From a virus: a DNA stretch of 64,000 nt. The stretch lies in IMG/VR virus record IMGVR_UViG_3300009008_002419, positions 29,804-93,803 of that record, one strand, 5' to 3'. The translations under genes were made by a program, and so were the position numbers. Of the stretch, positions 15,461-23,605 are shown in pieces (positions within the stretch are counted from its first letter, which is position 1; each line of letters starts with the position of its first letter). The notes below the pieces were generated by a model. It worked only from the letters and a program-made list of their open reading frames with translations, searched no databases and had not been told where the DNA came from.

Positions 15461-16650
15461 ATAATAAATCTTACATTAGGTGTATGTGTTATAAAAGCCC
15501 CACCTTTATGAATAAACTCTTTTTCATTTTTAATAATTTCGTCTAAAAAATTCCAAGCCCCTAAAAATGCAATGTCTGCATTATTGACTAGGTCTTTACT
15601 ATAGGATTTTATAGGAATATGTGTACCAGGAGCAAATTTATCAACTTTTTCTGGGGTAGTATCTAAAATATAATCAATTAAAGTTTTGTCTATTCCACAA
15701 AAATTAAATACAGTAGCACTTTTTGCTGTTGCTCCGTATGAAATGATTGTTTTCCCTTGTTTTTTATACTCCTTAAGCATACTCATTAGTATATTTTTAT
15801 TTGCTTCTACTGATGAAGCAAATGCTCTTAAAGCGTCTAGCTGAAGAACTCCTGCTTCCAGATCCAACACTTGTTGAACTAGGGGACTAATTTGTTTAGT
15901 GCCAATATGCCCAATGTATACTCTATTTGATCCACCATGGATATGCGGTAGCCGCTGCACATTAAAAATTTCTAATCCACTGCCTTGTAATAAATTGTGA
16001 ATTGCAGTAATAGAGAATACAGTTGGGTGTTCATCATAAAATTGATCATATGAATTTCTCTTTAAAACTTCAATTAAAGAAGGGTCTTCTAGTATAAAAA
16101 TTCCGTCTTTATGGAGTATCGTTGAAATGGCCTTAAATGCTTCTTTTATTGTGGGAATATGTGAGAAAGTGTTAGATGAAAAAATCTTTGGTATTCTTCC
16201 ATGTTCTTCCAGTAGTTTTTGTGCTAAATCATTTGTCCAAAACTCAGCGTAAGTTTTGTACCCTTTGTTGTTAGTTTCTTTAGCAAAATTTTTACAAGGT
16301 TCAATTGCAATTGAAGTACTAGAGTCAAAATTAAATAGTAGAGTACCATCATTACTTCCGATTTCTAAAAAATTTATACCTTTAAACTTTGGCGGGGTAG
16401 GTAACAGCTTAATTGAGTTTGCAGCACTTTGTAAATGCTGTGTAAAAGTTTTTGATAGTCCAGCACGATAAGGATATTTTTCATTAAACATAGTTTCTGG
16501 ATCTATGTTCATTGCTGTTGTAGTAACTTCTTTAGTCTCATCATCAAAAAATAATCTTAAATTATATAGAGTTTCTTTGTCGGTTGGGCTAGTTAGTAAA
16601 TTATTGGCTAATGGTTGTGCACCTAAGTTAAGGAATTCTACTTTTGCCAA
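15457..16650 (-). CDS. Sugar C-methyltransferase (NDP-hexose type)
   Basis: A 397-aa SAM-dependent enzyme like TylCIII/TcaB9 that adds a methyl carbon to a keto sugar. The N-terminus has LNLGAQPLANNLL. The SAM-binding core is FLEIGSNDGTLL, then NTFSHIP and DGIFILEDPS. The family signature YDEHPTVFSITA is present, and the C-terminal Rossmann-like domain has ISYGATAKSATVFNFC. In typical members the N-terminal domain holds a four-Cys zinc site. Here the protein begins after where the first cysteines should be and the zinc ligands are missing. The gene overlaps its neighbours by 4-13 nt. The product is probably a branched-chain sugar used by the glycosyltransferases in the same unit. Confidence 0.88.
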   Translation of the reverse strand: MAKVEFLNLGAQPLANNLLTSPTDKETLYNLRLFFDDETKEVTTTAMNIDPETMFNEKYPYRAGLSKTFTQHLQSAANSIKLLPTPPKFKGINFLEIGSNDGTLLFNFDSSTSIAIEPCKNFAKETNNKGYKTYAEFWTNDLAQKLLEEHGRIPKIFSSNTFSHIPTIKEAFKAISTILHKDGIFILEDPSLIEVLKRNSYDQFYDEHPTVFSITAIHNLLQGSGLEIFNVQRLPHIHGGSNRVYIGHIGTKQISPLVQQVLDLEAGVLQLDALRAFASSVEANKNILMSMLKEYKKQGKTIISYGATAKSATVFNFCGIDKTLIDYILDTTPEKVDKFAPGTHIPIKSYSKDLVNNADIAFLGAWNFLDEIIKNEKEFIHKGGAFITHTPNVRFII

Positions 16651-17426
16651 TGCTGTCCTCGCTTTATATAGTTAGTGTTAAAATCAGTACAGGATATTTG
16701 ATATAGTTTTTGAAATAAAGTTTCCCTATGCTGTCTATGTTTATTATAATTAGTTAGTTTACTTGTGGTGCTTTGCTGTAAATGATAGATTAAACTATTA
16801 GGGGAATTAACAAATAATCTACACCCTACATCCCAAAAACGTTTCGCTAAACCTTCTTCACTTCCGATGGCGAGACCAAACCGTTCATCATAACCACCAA
16901 CTTTTTTCCAGTATTTAGTTGGCAACAGACAAGGTAGTGCAGTGCTATATAAATCTGGGACAGTGTTTAAAAATTTGGGGTAATCTATCAAAAGTCTTTC
17001 TTCCTGAAAATCGTTTGGGGTCCTTCCGTAATCTTCATTTCCTATTGTCCACGGGGCTTGGCCTATAGGTTCAATCATTGTTGAGTTTATCCAGAATTTG
17101 TCATCGTTTATTTGTTTTACAGTGTTAAAAAGTTCGATGTCCCATTTAGGTAATAAATACATATCATCATCAACTAAGTAAATAAAATCAGAAGTGGCTA
17201 ATTGGCTTACTGTATTTGTACCTACGGCTAGTCCTTCGTTTTTTGAACTGTAAGAATAATTTTGAATTTTATTATCTGTGATCCAATCTAAAAATTCTTC
17301 TGAAACTTCGTTAACATGTATGTTAATTTCGTGCTCAATTGCACTATTCTTTTGGATACTACTCACTAATAACTTTGTCTGTTCTAAACTATTCCAACTA
17401 CAAATTAAAATACTAATTGATTCCAT
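16638..17426 (-). CDS. Family 2 glycosyltransferase
   Basis: A 262-aa GT-A enzyme. It has the family 2 start (ISILICSWNSLEQTKLLVSSI), a donor-binding asparagine region (NEGLAVGTN) and the metal-binding DDDMYLLP. The later GGYDERFGLAIGSEEG is the catalytic-base loop pattern of GT2. It would transfer an activated sugar in the cytoplasm, with unknown acceptor. It overlaps the C-methyltransferase by 13 nt and the next gene by 1 nt, so it is co-expressed with the sugar-making enzymes. Confidence 0.87.
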   Translation of the reverse strand: MESISILICSWNSLEQTKLLVSSIQKNSAIEHEINIHVNEVSEEFLDWITDNKIQNYSYSSKNEGLAVGTNTVSQLATSDFIYLVDDDMYLLPKWDIELFNTVKQINDDKFWINSTMIEPIGQAPWTIGNEDYGRTPNDFQEERLLIDYPKFLNTVPDLYSTALPCLLPTKYWKKVGGYDERFGLAIGSEEGLAKRFWDVGCRLFVNSPNSLIYHLQQSTTSKLTNYNKHRQHRETLFQKLYQISCTDFNTNYIKRGQHWQK

Positions 17427-18205
17427 TAGTTTATTTCCTCATAGTATAGACCATCGTTTAAAGCATTGGAGGCTATACACCTGTTTTTTGCTACAATAGC
17501 TAACTTTGAAGCTATATCCCATTCCCTGCCAATATAGACTTTCGAAAGATTTAATCGTTCTTGGTCACTTATTGTATCTAAATCTGTATTTTCGGCATCA
17601 TATAAAATTTTGGCCTTCTTTTTCCGCCCATTGTCGCTATCATACCAAATATCCTTTAATCCAGTTAAAGTAGCATGATTAATAAAATAATATTGACCAT
17701 GAATGTGTACCTCATCTCTATTAAATTGGCTATACAATAAAATGTCATCATTATTTGGATGACCTGTTTTTAATTTCATTGTTAAACCGTAGGCTAAAGG
17801 TTTAGTAATTTCTGTAAATCGGGATAGTATATTTAAAGCCCACTTAGGCTTTGTAGGATAAACTACATCATCGATCTGAAATAAAAATAAATCAAAGTTA
17901 TCCATTAAAGTCTGATCAGTATTCATTAAATATTTCATTGATGCAAGCCAGCATCCTATATTAGGTATCTGTCTAAAGTGCCAATTTTCTTTTGTTATAA
18001 ACGTTTGTACCCACGATAAATACTCTGGGTGCTTGCTGCCTGTGTCCATAATAAAATATTCTGTATCAACACCTGAGTTGTTAATATCATGTTGCTCACA
18101 ACTAAGTTTAAATTTAGAAAAAAAATCATCTATTGTTGGATTATTCTCAGGGCGTTTAGATCGTTCTGATATATTGGTGGTTATAAATACGCCTAGTTTA
18201 CTCAT
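17426..18205 (-). CDS. Glycosyltransferase-like protein, paralogue A
   Basis: A 259-aa protein sharing a clear scaffold with the gene at 18803-19627. Both start K/L-x-VFITT and share YF/YIMDTGSxHPxxL, IPNxG, FxFxIDD (a DxD-like metal site) and a late HIGRE/YIGREWDxA motif. This looks like a GT-A fold glycosyltransferase family that I cannot name. The pair brackets a methyltransferase gene, suggesting a duplication around it or insertion between the copies. It overlaps the neighbouring genes by 4 nt and 1 nt. A sugar-transfer role is inferred from the DD motif and the cluster. Confidence 0.68.
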   Translation of the reverse strand: MSKLGVFITTNISERSKRPENNPTIDDFFSKFKLSCEQHDINNSGVDTEYFIMDTGSKHPEYLSWVQTFITKENWHFRQIPNIGCWLASMKYLMNTDQTLMDNFDLFLFQIDDVVYPTKPKWALNILSRFTEITKPLAYGLTMKLKTGHPNNDDILLYSQFNRDEVHIHGQYYFINHATLTGLKDIWYDSDNGRKKKAKILYDAENTDLDTISDQERLNLSKVYIGREWDIASKLAIVAKNRCIASNALNDGLYYEEIN

Positions 18206-18798
18206 TTGATTAAAACCCCAATACCACCATAATATGTATGAGAATTAAATTCAAGTTTTGTACCTTTAAGTTCGTTCCATAATTTACAAGCTTCGGCGTT
18301 TACTGCACGATGATGTGGTGTATCATTAATATCGTGAAAAGCTATAATTCCACCTGGTCGTACTAACGGACCATACATTTCGTAGTCCTGCTTAACTCCT
18401 TCATATGTATGGTCACCGTCAATAAACAAGAAATCTAATTCTGCTACTTTAGTTTTTACTGCTTCGAGGCTTGTAGAGTCATGTGAATTCCCAGCGATAA
18501 GAAAAATTTCCGGCGAAAGGTTCTCTAAATACTCATTTCTTTTTTCATGTACTTTTCCTAAGTAAGGATGATCGTTTAAAACCCACCCTCCATGAATTCC
18601 TCCAGGGAGATCTAGTGAAATTTGTACACCCCCTGATTGGGCTAATTTATTAAAAACATACATAGTCCCTCCAAATTTAGTACCTATTTCCAGAAAATTT
18701 TTGATGTTTTGTTTCTCTAGGAATAAAGCGAAGCTTGTAAATTCATCACGATCTTGAGCCATTCCGATTTGAAAACCTTTATCAATTAATTCATTCAT
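18202..18798 (-). CDS. SAM-dependent methyltransferase (Methyltransf_24 / CmcI-like)
   Basis: A 198-aa class I methyltransferase. The SAM loop is FLEIGTKFGGT, the core strand LDFLFIDGDHTYEGVKQDYE carries a metal-binding-type Asp-x-Asp-His, and GGIIAFHDIND follows. This is the pattern of the small CmcI/Methyltransf_24 enzymes often found in polysaccharide clusters, where they O-methylate sugars. The start has an AAAGG SD. Its position between two glycosyltransferase-like paralogues fits capping or decoration of a transferred sugar. The target is unknown. Confidence 0.85.
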   Translation of the reverse strand: MNELIDKGFQIGMAQDRDEFTSFALFLEKQNIKNFLEIGTKFGGTMYVFNKLAQSGGVQISLDLPGGIHGGWVLNDHPYLGKVHEKRNEYLENLSPEIFLIAGNSHDSTSLEAVKTKVAELDFLFIDGDHTYEGVKQDYEMYGPLVRPGGIIAFHDINDTPHHRAVNAEACKLWNELKGTKLEFNSHTYYGGIGVLIK

Positions 18799-18802
18799 TG
18801 TT

Positions 18803-19627
18803 TTACCTTTTATGAAGCTGTAATGCTAGAAATTTATTTCCTACATATTCAGTCAGTTCTTTGTTTAGTAGACGCGTGATCCTAAGTGCCATGTCTACTT
18901 CTCGACCAATATGGATGTTATCCAGAGTTTGCCGATGATCATTGATCTGTTCTACTTCTGTATAATTTTTATTTTCCCACTTGCTTTGGTAGTCCATTGC
19001 TTCTTGTGATTGTATAGGATTATACCATTCACGGGCAAGATCTCTAAGTGTATTTCTGTTGATTAGCCACCAGTCTCCGTGTAAGTGGGGTATTGTTTCA
19101 ATATCCACTATATTCCACATTTGTGCTATGTGTGGGCAACATTTTCGGTGGTCAATTAAACCGTCGGGCCCTAGTCGGATAGTGTCCACGTATCTTCCCA
19201 TGAGTCCAGCGTTATTGTGTTCTTCAAATTGACTAATTAAATCTGTCGCCCATTTGTCAGCAATAGGCTCAACACCGTCATCAATGTGGAATATAAAATA
19301 TTCATATTTATCTTGTAACTTAGTATCCGTATGCATACAGTGCTTTAAGCTAGCTGTAAATCCACCTGTATTTGGAATATTCCTTATATGTAAATTTTCC
19401 CAGTCATTGGAGTATTTGTCTAACCATCTTAGGAAGTCAGGATGTGTACTGCCAGTATCCATAATATAAATATCAAGATCTTTTTTGCTGAGTCCACTAT
19501 CTAAATTCATATAATTATGAATTACAGTGTTTGTATAATACTCAACTATGTAATCATTTACTCTTCTACCATGCCTTGTATTATCATTTACTAGGTGAGT
19601 AGTTATAAATACAGCTAATTTCTTCAT
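18803..19627 (-). CDS. Glycosyltransferase-like protein, paralogue B
   Basis: A 274-aa paralogue of the product of 17426-18205. Shared landmarks in the same order are VFITT at the start, IYIMDTGSTHPDFL, IRNIPNTGGF, FIFHIDDGVEPI (candidate metal site) and DNIHIGREVDMAL near the C-terminus. The rest is diverged, so the duplication is not recent. It overlaps the 115-aa gene by 4 nt and lies 4 nt from the methyltransferase. A GT-A-like sugar transferase is the best inference. Copy B has extra Cys-rich residues (RKCCPHIAQMW) in the middle that copy A lacks. Confidence 0.68.
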   Translation of the reverse strand: MKKLAVFITTHLVNDNTRHGRRVNDYIVEYYTNTVIHNYMNLDSGLSKKDLDIYIMDTGSTHPDFLRWLDKYSNDWENLHIRNIPNTGGFTASLKHCMHTDTKLQDKYEYFIFHIDDGVEPIADKWATDLISQFEEHNNAGLMGRYVDTIRLGPDGLIDHRKCCPHIAQMWNIVDIETIPHLHGDWWLINRNTLRDLAREWYNPIQSQEAMDYQSKWENKNYTEVEQINDHRQTLDNIHIGREVDMALRITRLLNKELTEYVGNKFLALQLHKR

Positions 19628-19971
19628 ACATCAAGTTCTGGTTTTTGTCCCATTATTCGTTCTTCAAGATTAGCTTCATCTTGATCTTCTGGTAATACAG
19701 CAGTTCTTACTTCCTCCAGTACGCGGTAGTTTCCTTCATTTATAACATCATGTAAAAACTTATCTAACTTATTTTTAATATGGCTTCTGGATTCATTAGC
19801 TAATTTTAATCCTCGATAAAGACGGTCAATTAGTTCTAAGTCTTGTGAATCATTGCGCTGTTCAAATTCAATTCTTCTTACAAAGTCTGCTAGTTTAATG
19901 TTTTCAATACATAATCTATCGAGTAAGTGTGAAAATGAATCTACATTTTGTATGTATAGTTTATTTTTCAT
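19624..19971 (-). CDS. Hypothetical helical protein (115 aa)
   Basis: A 115-aa protein, predicted almost entirely helical from its Leu/Arg/Glu heptad-like pattern (residues 10-90), with an acidic tail. No known domain is recognised. It has no SD. The ATG is preceded by TAACCGAAA and a 6-nt spacer, in which TAA is the stop of the upstream CgeB-like gene. The same arrangement occurs before the holin-like gene. It overlaps the next gene by 4 nt. Being the only non-enzyme in the cluster, it may be a scaffold or regulator, but this is speculation. Confidence 0.68.
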   Translation of the reverse strand: MKNKLYIQNVDSFSHLLDRLCIENIKLADFVRRIEFEQRNDSQDLELIDRLYRGLKLANESRSHIKNKLDKFLHDVINEGNYRVLEEVRTAVLPEDQDEANLEERIMGQKPELDV

Positions 19972-19977
19972 AAAGTT

Positions 19978-19986
19978 TTTCGGTTA
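19978..19986 (-). promoter_or_regulatory. Non-SD start-adjacent motif TAACCGAAA, copy 2
   Basis: TAACCGAAA AACTTT ATG: the motif begins with the stop codon of the CgeB-like gene and ends 6 nt before the ATG of the 115-aa gene. TTTAACCGAAAAAC is identical over 14 nt to the copy before the holin-like gene. No purine-rich SD is present. Confidence 0.4.
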
Positions 19987-20835
19987 AATAAATTGTTGAG
20001 CAATATCAATTATTTGTTGTGCAAAATTATCTCGGTTATACTTTTGTACTTTATGGAAACCTTGCTCAGCAATTTGTTCGCGTTCAGCTTCGTGTTCTAA
20101 ATAGTAATTAATTTTATCCTTTGCATCCTGTTTGGAATTAAAAATAACTAGATGCTTGCCATCTTCAAAAATGTCTTGTCGGCCGGTCCAATCTTGAGTT
20201 ATTAGAAAACCTTTGGCTGCTGGGATTTTATACACTCTATCAGAGGCACCATCTGCAGTAACTAGATTTAGATTGATTTTAGATTGACTTACAACCTTTG
20301 AAAAGTTCGTTCCAAAAGCATTACTAAAATGTGTGAAATTTAAGTAGTCTCTGTAATCAGCACGCTGACCATAAATTCCACCAATAAACGATAAGTCATA
20401 TATTTTCTTTAATCCCCAGGGCTTATCAATCAAATGATCAAAACCTTCGACTACGTGATAGCAATGTGGAATGTATCTTTTAATTTTCTGTAAAATATTA
20501 ACTTTATCAATACAAGTAAAAGTTGATACTCTGGCTTTTTGTTCAAATTCTCTGTTCCAGTTACATAATGCATCCATAAACCAAAAACATACAACTGTAT
20601 TTTTTGCCATTTCTTTTATGGCGTCGTTGCTTATACCGTTGCATTTACTCAAAAATATAAGATCTACTTGACGAGAAAGATCAACTAATTCTTGATCTCG
20701 TAAAATATTTCCAATCTGTTTTTCCCGAACTCTGTAATTATATCTTAGAACCTTATGGCCAAGATGTTTAAATCCTCGCGCTTGGCTATTATTTGTTGAA
20801 GTCGTGCTAAATACTGCAACTACTAGTACTTTCAT
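19984..20835 (-). CDS. Glycosyltransferase, GT-B / CgeB-like
   Basis: A 283-aa GT-B-like protein resembling the CgeB/DUF3880 group. The N-terminal Rossmann start is MKVLVVAVFSTTS with RGFKHLGHKVLRYNYR. The C-terminal half has the donor-domain pattern YKIPAAKGFLITQ...IFEDGKHLVIF followed by NYYLEHEAEREQIAEQG, the usual helical end of group 1 transferases. It would move a nucleotide-activated sugar to an unknown acceptor. The 4-nt overlap with the upstream GT2 gene indicates co-translation. Confidence 0.82.
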   Translation of the reverse strand: MKVLVVAVFSTTSTNNSQARGFKHLGHKVLRYNYRVREKQIGNILRDQELVDLSRQVDLIFLSKCNGISNDAIKEMAKNTVVCFWFMDALCNWNREFEQKARVSTFTCIDKVNILQKIKRYIPHCYHVVEGFDHLIDKPWGLKKIYDLSFIGGIYGQRADYRDYLNFTHFSNAFGTNFSKVVSQSKINLNLVTADGASDRVYKIPAAKGFLITQDWTGRQDIFEDGKHLVIFNSKQDAKDKINYYLEHEAEREQIAEQGFHKVQKYNRDNFAQQIIDIAQQFI

Positions 20836-21449
20836 TTTTCTGGTTTACCCCTTTGTGGTCCAGTTTGTAGTTTTGTAAAAATACCATCAATCCATATAAT
20901 TTTTCCATTTAAGTGATTAGTTAATTTCTCGATAGCACGAAAATCAGCTGCATGATTTCCGTCCCACAAACCTATTTCTTTGTACTTGGAATGAAAAGCT
21001 GTCCCACAATTAGGAATATCTCCACATGCTAAATGGCTCTCCCAATATAACTGCGGCAAAATAATATGCGGAAATTTTGTTTTCCATACATAAATTGCAT
21101 CCGTATCCTGAATATGAGAGGCAATAATTTCTAACCCTTTCGGACCACAGAATTCATCATCGTCATCCAATGTTATAATCATTCCTTCCTCTACACCCTC
21201 GTACATTTTATTTATGTAGAGGTTGTAGGGAAAATTTCCATTACCTGTATTTGGAACTTCTTTTTCATAAGAGATAATAGTATCAAAAACGGTTAAGAGT
21301 GGTTTAATATATGTTAAATCATTGGGTTCATCACTCCCCACAATAATACGAACATTTTTATAGGTTTGTTTTCGTATGCTTGTAATACAACGTTTAAATG
21401 CTTTAGGGCGCCGCGAGGTTCGTATTAAAATGTTAAATAAAATATTCAA
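20832..21449 (-). CDS. Family 2 glycosyltransferase (short)
   Basis: A 205-aa GT-A protein. The start FNILIRTSRRPKAFKRCITSIRKQTYKNVRIIVGSDEPND is a family 2 N-terminus, and ITLDDDDEFCGP holds the metal-binding aspartates. It is short for GT2 and stops soon after the acceptor region, so it may be a minimal single-domain transferase. It is tightly packed between two other transferases. Confidence 0.82.
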   Translation of the reverse strand: MNILFNILIRTSRRPKAFKRCITSIRKQTYKNVRIIVGSDEPNDLTYIKPLLTVFDTIISYEKEVPNTGNGNFPYNLYINKMYEGVEEGMIITLDDDDEFCGPKGLEIIASHIQDTDAIYVWKTKFPHIILPQLYWESHLACGDIPNCGTAFHSKYKEIGLWDGNHAADFRAIEKLTNHLNGKIIWIDGIFTKLQTGPQRGKPEK

Positions 21450-21451
21450 TT

Positions 21452-22150
21452 TTATTTCTTTCGTCGGGATTTAGGTGGTTTTCCATTAAAGGGTTTCGTA
21501 AATTTTTCGTTTTTTGGGGGACCTCCCCATTTTTTAATATAGTAACGTTTATTATTTGTAAAGTTATTATTTAATTTTCTATCTTTTTTAATTGTACAAG
21601 AGTTACGAAAAACAGCAACTTTAAGTAAAGATTGTTCTTTAGCTCCCGGTTTTTCGGCTACAGTGCACCGTCTATCAAAGTCGTTATCTTCGAAATAAGC
21701 AGGAAAAAACTCACTATCAAATGGACCTATATCATAAAATCCTTGTTTAGACACTAAAAAATTTGAAAAACTGGCTTCTCCTAAAATAAAAGGAGCTTTG
21801 GGATTCTGTTTAATTGCCTCGTTAATATCTGAGATTGTGTGCCCTAATACAATATCATCATTTACTAAATATACATAATCCGCCTGAAACTCTCCTTCGC
21901 CCTCTTTAAAAGCTAGCTCCATTATAAAGTTCCAACTATCACTAACTCCTAAGTTTGTTTTTGAATTATGAATGAAACTACGATCCTTAAATTCGGAAGG
22001 AATTAATTTATGTATATTTTGCTTTCCATTATCTACTATTATAATTCTATATAAATCAGACATTGTTTCCACTAAGCCAGCTAAATTTTCTTTTAGAAGA
22101 TCAGCCCTATTAATAGTGGGAATTCCTATAACTATTTTATAATTTTTCAT
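21452..22150 (-). CDS. Family 2 glycosyltransferase
   Basis: A 232-aa GT-A protein. It starts MKNYKIVIGIPTINRADLLKENL and has TNLGVSDSWN, the metal-site region YLVNDDIVLG and a catalytic-base-like FPAYFEDNDFDRRC. A basic C-tail (residues about 195-232, rich in Lys/Asn) is unusual. I placed the start at 22150, because an in-frame ATG at 22195 lies inside the preceding terminator hairpin. It is the first gene of the glycosylation cluster in transcription order, so readthrough or an unseen promoter must feed it. Confidence 0.83.
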   Translation of the reverse strand: MKNYKIVIGIPTINRADLLKENLAGLVETMSDLYRIIIVDNGKQNIHKLIPSEFKDRSFIHNSKTNLGVSDSWNFIMELAFKEGEGEFQADYVYLVNDDIVLGHTISDINEAIKQNPKAPFILGEASFSNFLVSKQGFYDIGPFDSEFFPAYFEDNDFDRRCTVAEKPGAKEQSLLKVAVFRNSCTIKKDRKLNNNFTNNKRYYIKKWGGPPKNEKFTKPFNGKPPKSRRKK

Positions 22151-22167
22151 GTAAAAGCCGTTTTGAG

Positions 22168-22206
22168 TAAAATCGGGCAGCCCTGCATCCTTCACAGAGC
22201 TGCCCT
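22168..22206 (-). terminator. Probable terminator after the DUF669 gene
   Basis: On the minus strand GGGCAGC pairs with GCTGCCC (22199-22205 with 22175-22181, loop 17 nt), followed by GATTTTAC. The T-run is short, so partial termination and readthrough into the glycosylation cluster are plausible. Confidence 0.6.
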
Positions 22207-22216
22207 AGTTAAAATG

Positions 22217-22645
22217 TTAAGAGAGTAATGCATCCCCTGAAGTAGAGGAATCGTCTGTTTCGATCGGATAGAATCGTGTTATTTTATTCTTAGGCTTACC
22301 ATCAGGAGTGGCATCCTCTTCTAAGTAAGCGCTGGCTCGGGCGCCGTGGAGCTCAAAAGCTAGAGTCTCTTCGTTGATGTCAGTCTTTTCTAAGAGATCC
22401 TGCTTGCCAGCTGCTTTTAAGAAGTTAATCAGGAAGAAATAGGCTTTTTCGATTAAAACAAAGTTATGCCATACCCTCTGATTTTCTCCTAATACTTTAA
22501 AGGTGCATGAAATCATTGTATTGCCAGAGCTTTTGGCCTCTTTAATTTCTGCACTCTCAACTTCAACATCATAACGCCCTTCCTCAAGAGCGGCGAAGTC
22601 GGTAGTTTCAGTGTTCTCATTAATTTCTTTTAAATTCAAATTCAT
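22217..22645 (-). CDS. DUF669 protein (phage recombination/ssDNA-associated)
   Basis: A 142-aa protein of the DUF669 type. It has a start with DFAALEEGRYDVEVESAEIKE, a central beta-barrel-like domain (TMISCTFKVLGENQRVWHNFVL) and an acidic C-terminus ending DDSSTSGDALLS. An acidic tail is typical of phage ssDNA-binding proteins that recruit partners. DUF669 genes commonly sit next to Sak4-type ATPases, as here (34 nt downstream of it). It probably coats ssDNA for annealing and replication. A GGAGAC SD lies 14 nt before the ATG, and a 12-bp palindrome (ATTATCGATAAT, 22668-22679) overlaps the previous stop. Confidence 0.8.
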   Translation of the reverse strand: MNLNLKEINENTETTDFAALEEGRYDVEVESAEIKEAKSSGNTMISCTFKVLGENQRVWHNFVLIEKAYFFLINFLKAAGKQDLLEKTDINEETLAFELHGARASAYLEEDATPDGKPKNKITRFYPIETDDSSTSGDALLS

Positions 22646-22678
22646 CTATTTAGTACGTGTCTCCTGTATTATCGATAA

Positions 22679-23593
22679 TTATTTGAGATCTTTCAGCAGC
22701 ACTGCTGCTTCGTCTTCTTTGAGGTCTAGTAAAGAAGTAACCATATAATCAACTCGAAGCTTTTCTGCTAACGCATCCTTTTTGTCGCTGTCTGCTATTT
22801 TAGCTAGCGCTTCTAATTGTTCTTCAGTTACTCCAGCAGTTTTTATGTTTTTACCTTTAAAAGTAACATCATGATTTCTAGTTGTATAACTATCCATCGC
22901 TTGTTGCTGGTTAATAACCACTGGCTCTCTTTCTAGCTCTTCGTTTCCTATGAATTTAACAAATTCCTCGTAAGTGAATTCGAATTTGTCTGGCATTGTA
23001 TTAGTTCTATCTTTTATCACGGTTGCATAACGTTTTCCATCTTCAGCAACTGATAGTTCTAGCACAACGTCAAATAGGAATGGAAGTTCTTTTGGCCCAT
23101 CTGCTACTAGTCCAATAGCTTTCATAAAATCGCCTTCGGCTTGACTATAAGCAGTCTTAGCTCTGGCAGTGCAGATAATATTCATGTCTAAGGCCAACAG
23201 TTTCTTGATCAATCCTTTAATAGAGGATTTCAAGAAGCCCCAATCTAGTGGTTGTAGGGCGTAGTTAGGATTATTATTTTTTAAGCGCATCCTTTTTAAA
23301 CGCTTATCCTGCATAGTCTCCCAAACGGCAGTAAAAGGATCGATAACAAAGGTTTTATAATCTTTCGGGTCCTTTAGTAATTCATCAATAGCTTTCTCTA
23401 CTTCAGTCGGATCAGAGGTTTGAATTCTATCAAAATCAAATAACTTACCATAATAGTCGGTGCCTTTTTCGGCATCTACTACAGCTAAGTTTGGGAAGTG
23501 GAGAGAAGTGATTGTTTTACCGGTACCACTTTCTCCGTAAATATACATCTTTAATCTTCGTGCTTTCGGTGTTGCTTTTTCAAATAAACTCAT
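22679..23593 (-). CDS. AAA_24 / Sak4-like RecA-fold ATPase
   Basis: A 304-aa single-domain RecA-like ATPase. Walker A is YGESGTGKT (residues about 19-27) and the Walker B-like strand is FVIDPFTAVWE. IICTARAKT and VADGPKELPFLFDVVLEL are the core pattern of the AAA_24/Sak4 group. A helical C-terminus (about 230-304) follows. Sak4 proteins support single-strand annealing together with a phage SSB, and the DUF669 gene is directly downstream. It probably drives phage recombination with RecU and the DnaQ-like exonuclease. Confidence 0.88.
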   Translation of the reverse strand: MSLFEKATPKARRLKMYIYGESGTGKTITSLHFPNLAVVDAEKGTDYYGKLFDFDRIQTSDPTEVEKAIDELLKDPKDYKTFVIDPFTAVWETMQDKRLKRMRLKNNNPNYALQPLDWGFLKSSIKGLIKKLLALDMNIICTARAKTAYSQAEGDFMKAIGLVADGPKELPFLFDVVLELSVAEDGKRYATVIKDRTNTMPDKFEFTYEEFVKFIGNEELEREPVVINQQQAMDSYTTRNHDVTFKGKNIKTAGVTEEQLEALAKIADSDKKDALAEKLRVDYMVTSLLDLKEDEAAVLLKDLK

Positions 23594-23605
23594 GTTAGTC
23601 TCAGT

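Noticed and set aside
22151-22195. Extended start for the glycosyltransferase at 21452-22150
   Set aside because: The upstream ATG lies inside the terminator hairpin at 22168-22206, and the family N-terminus starts at 22150.
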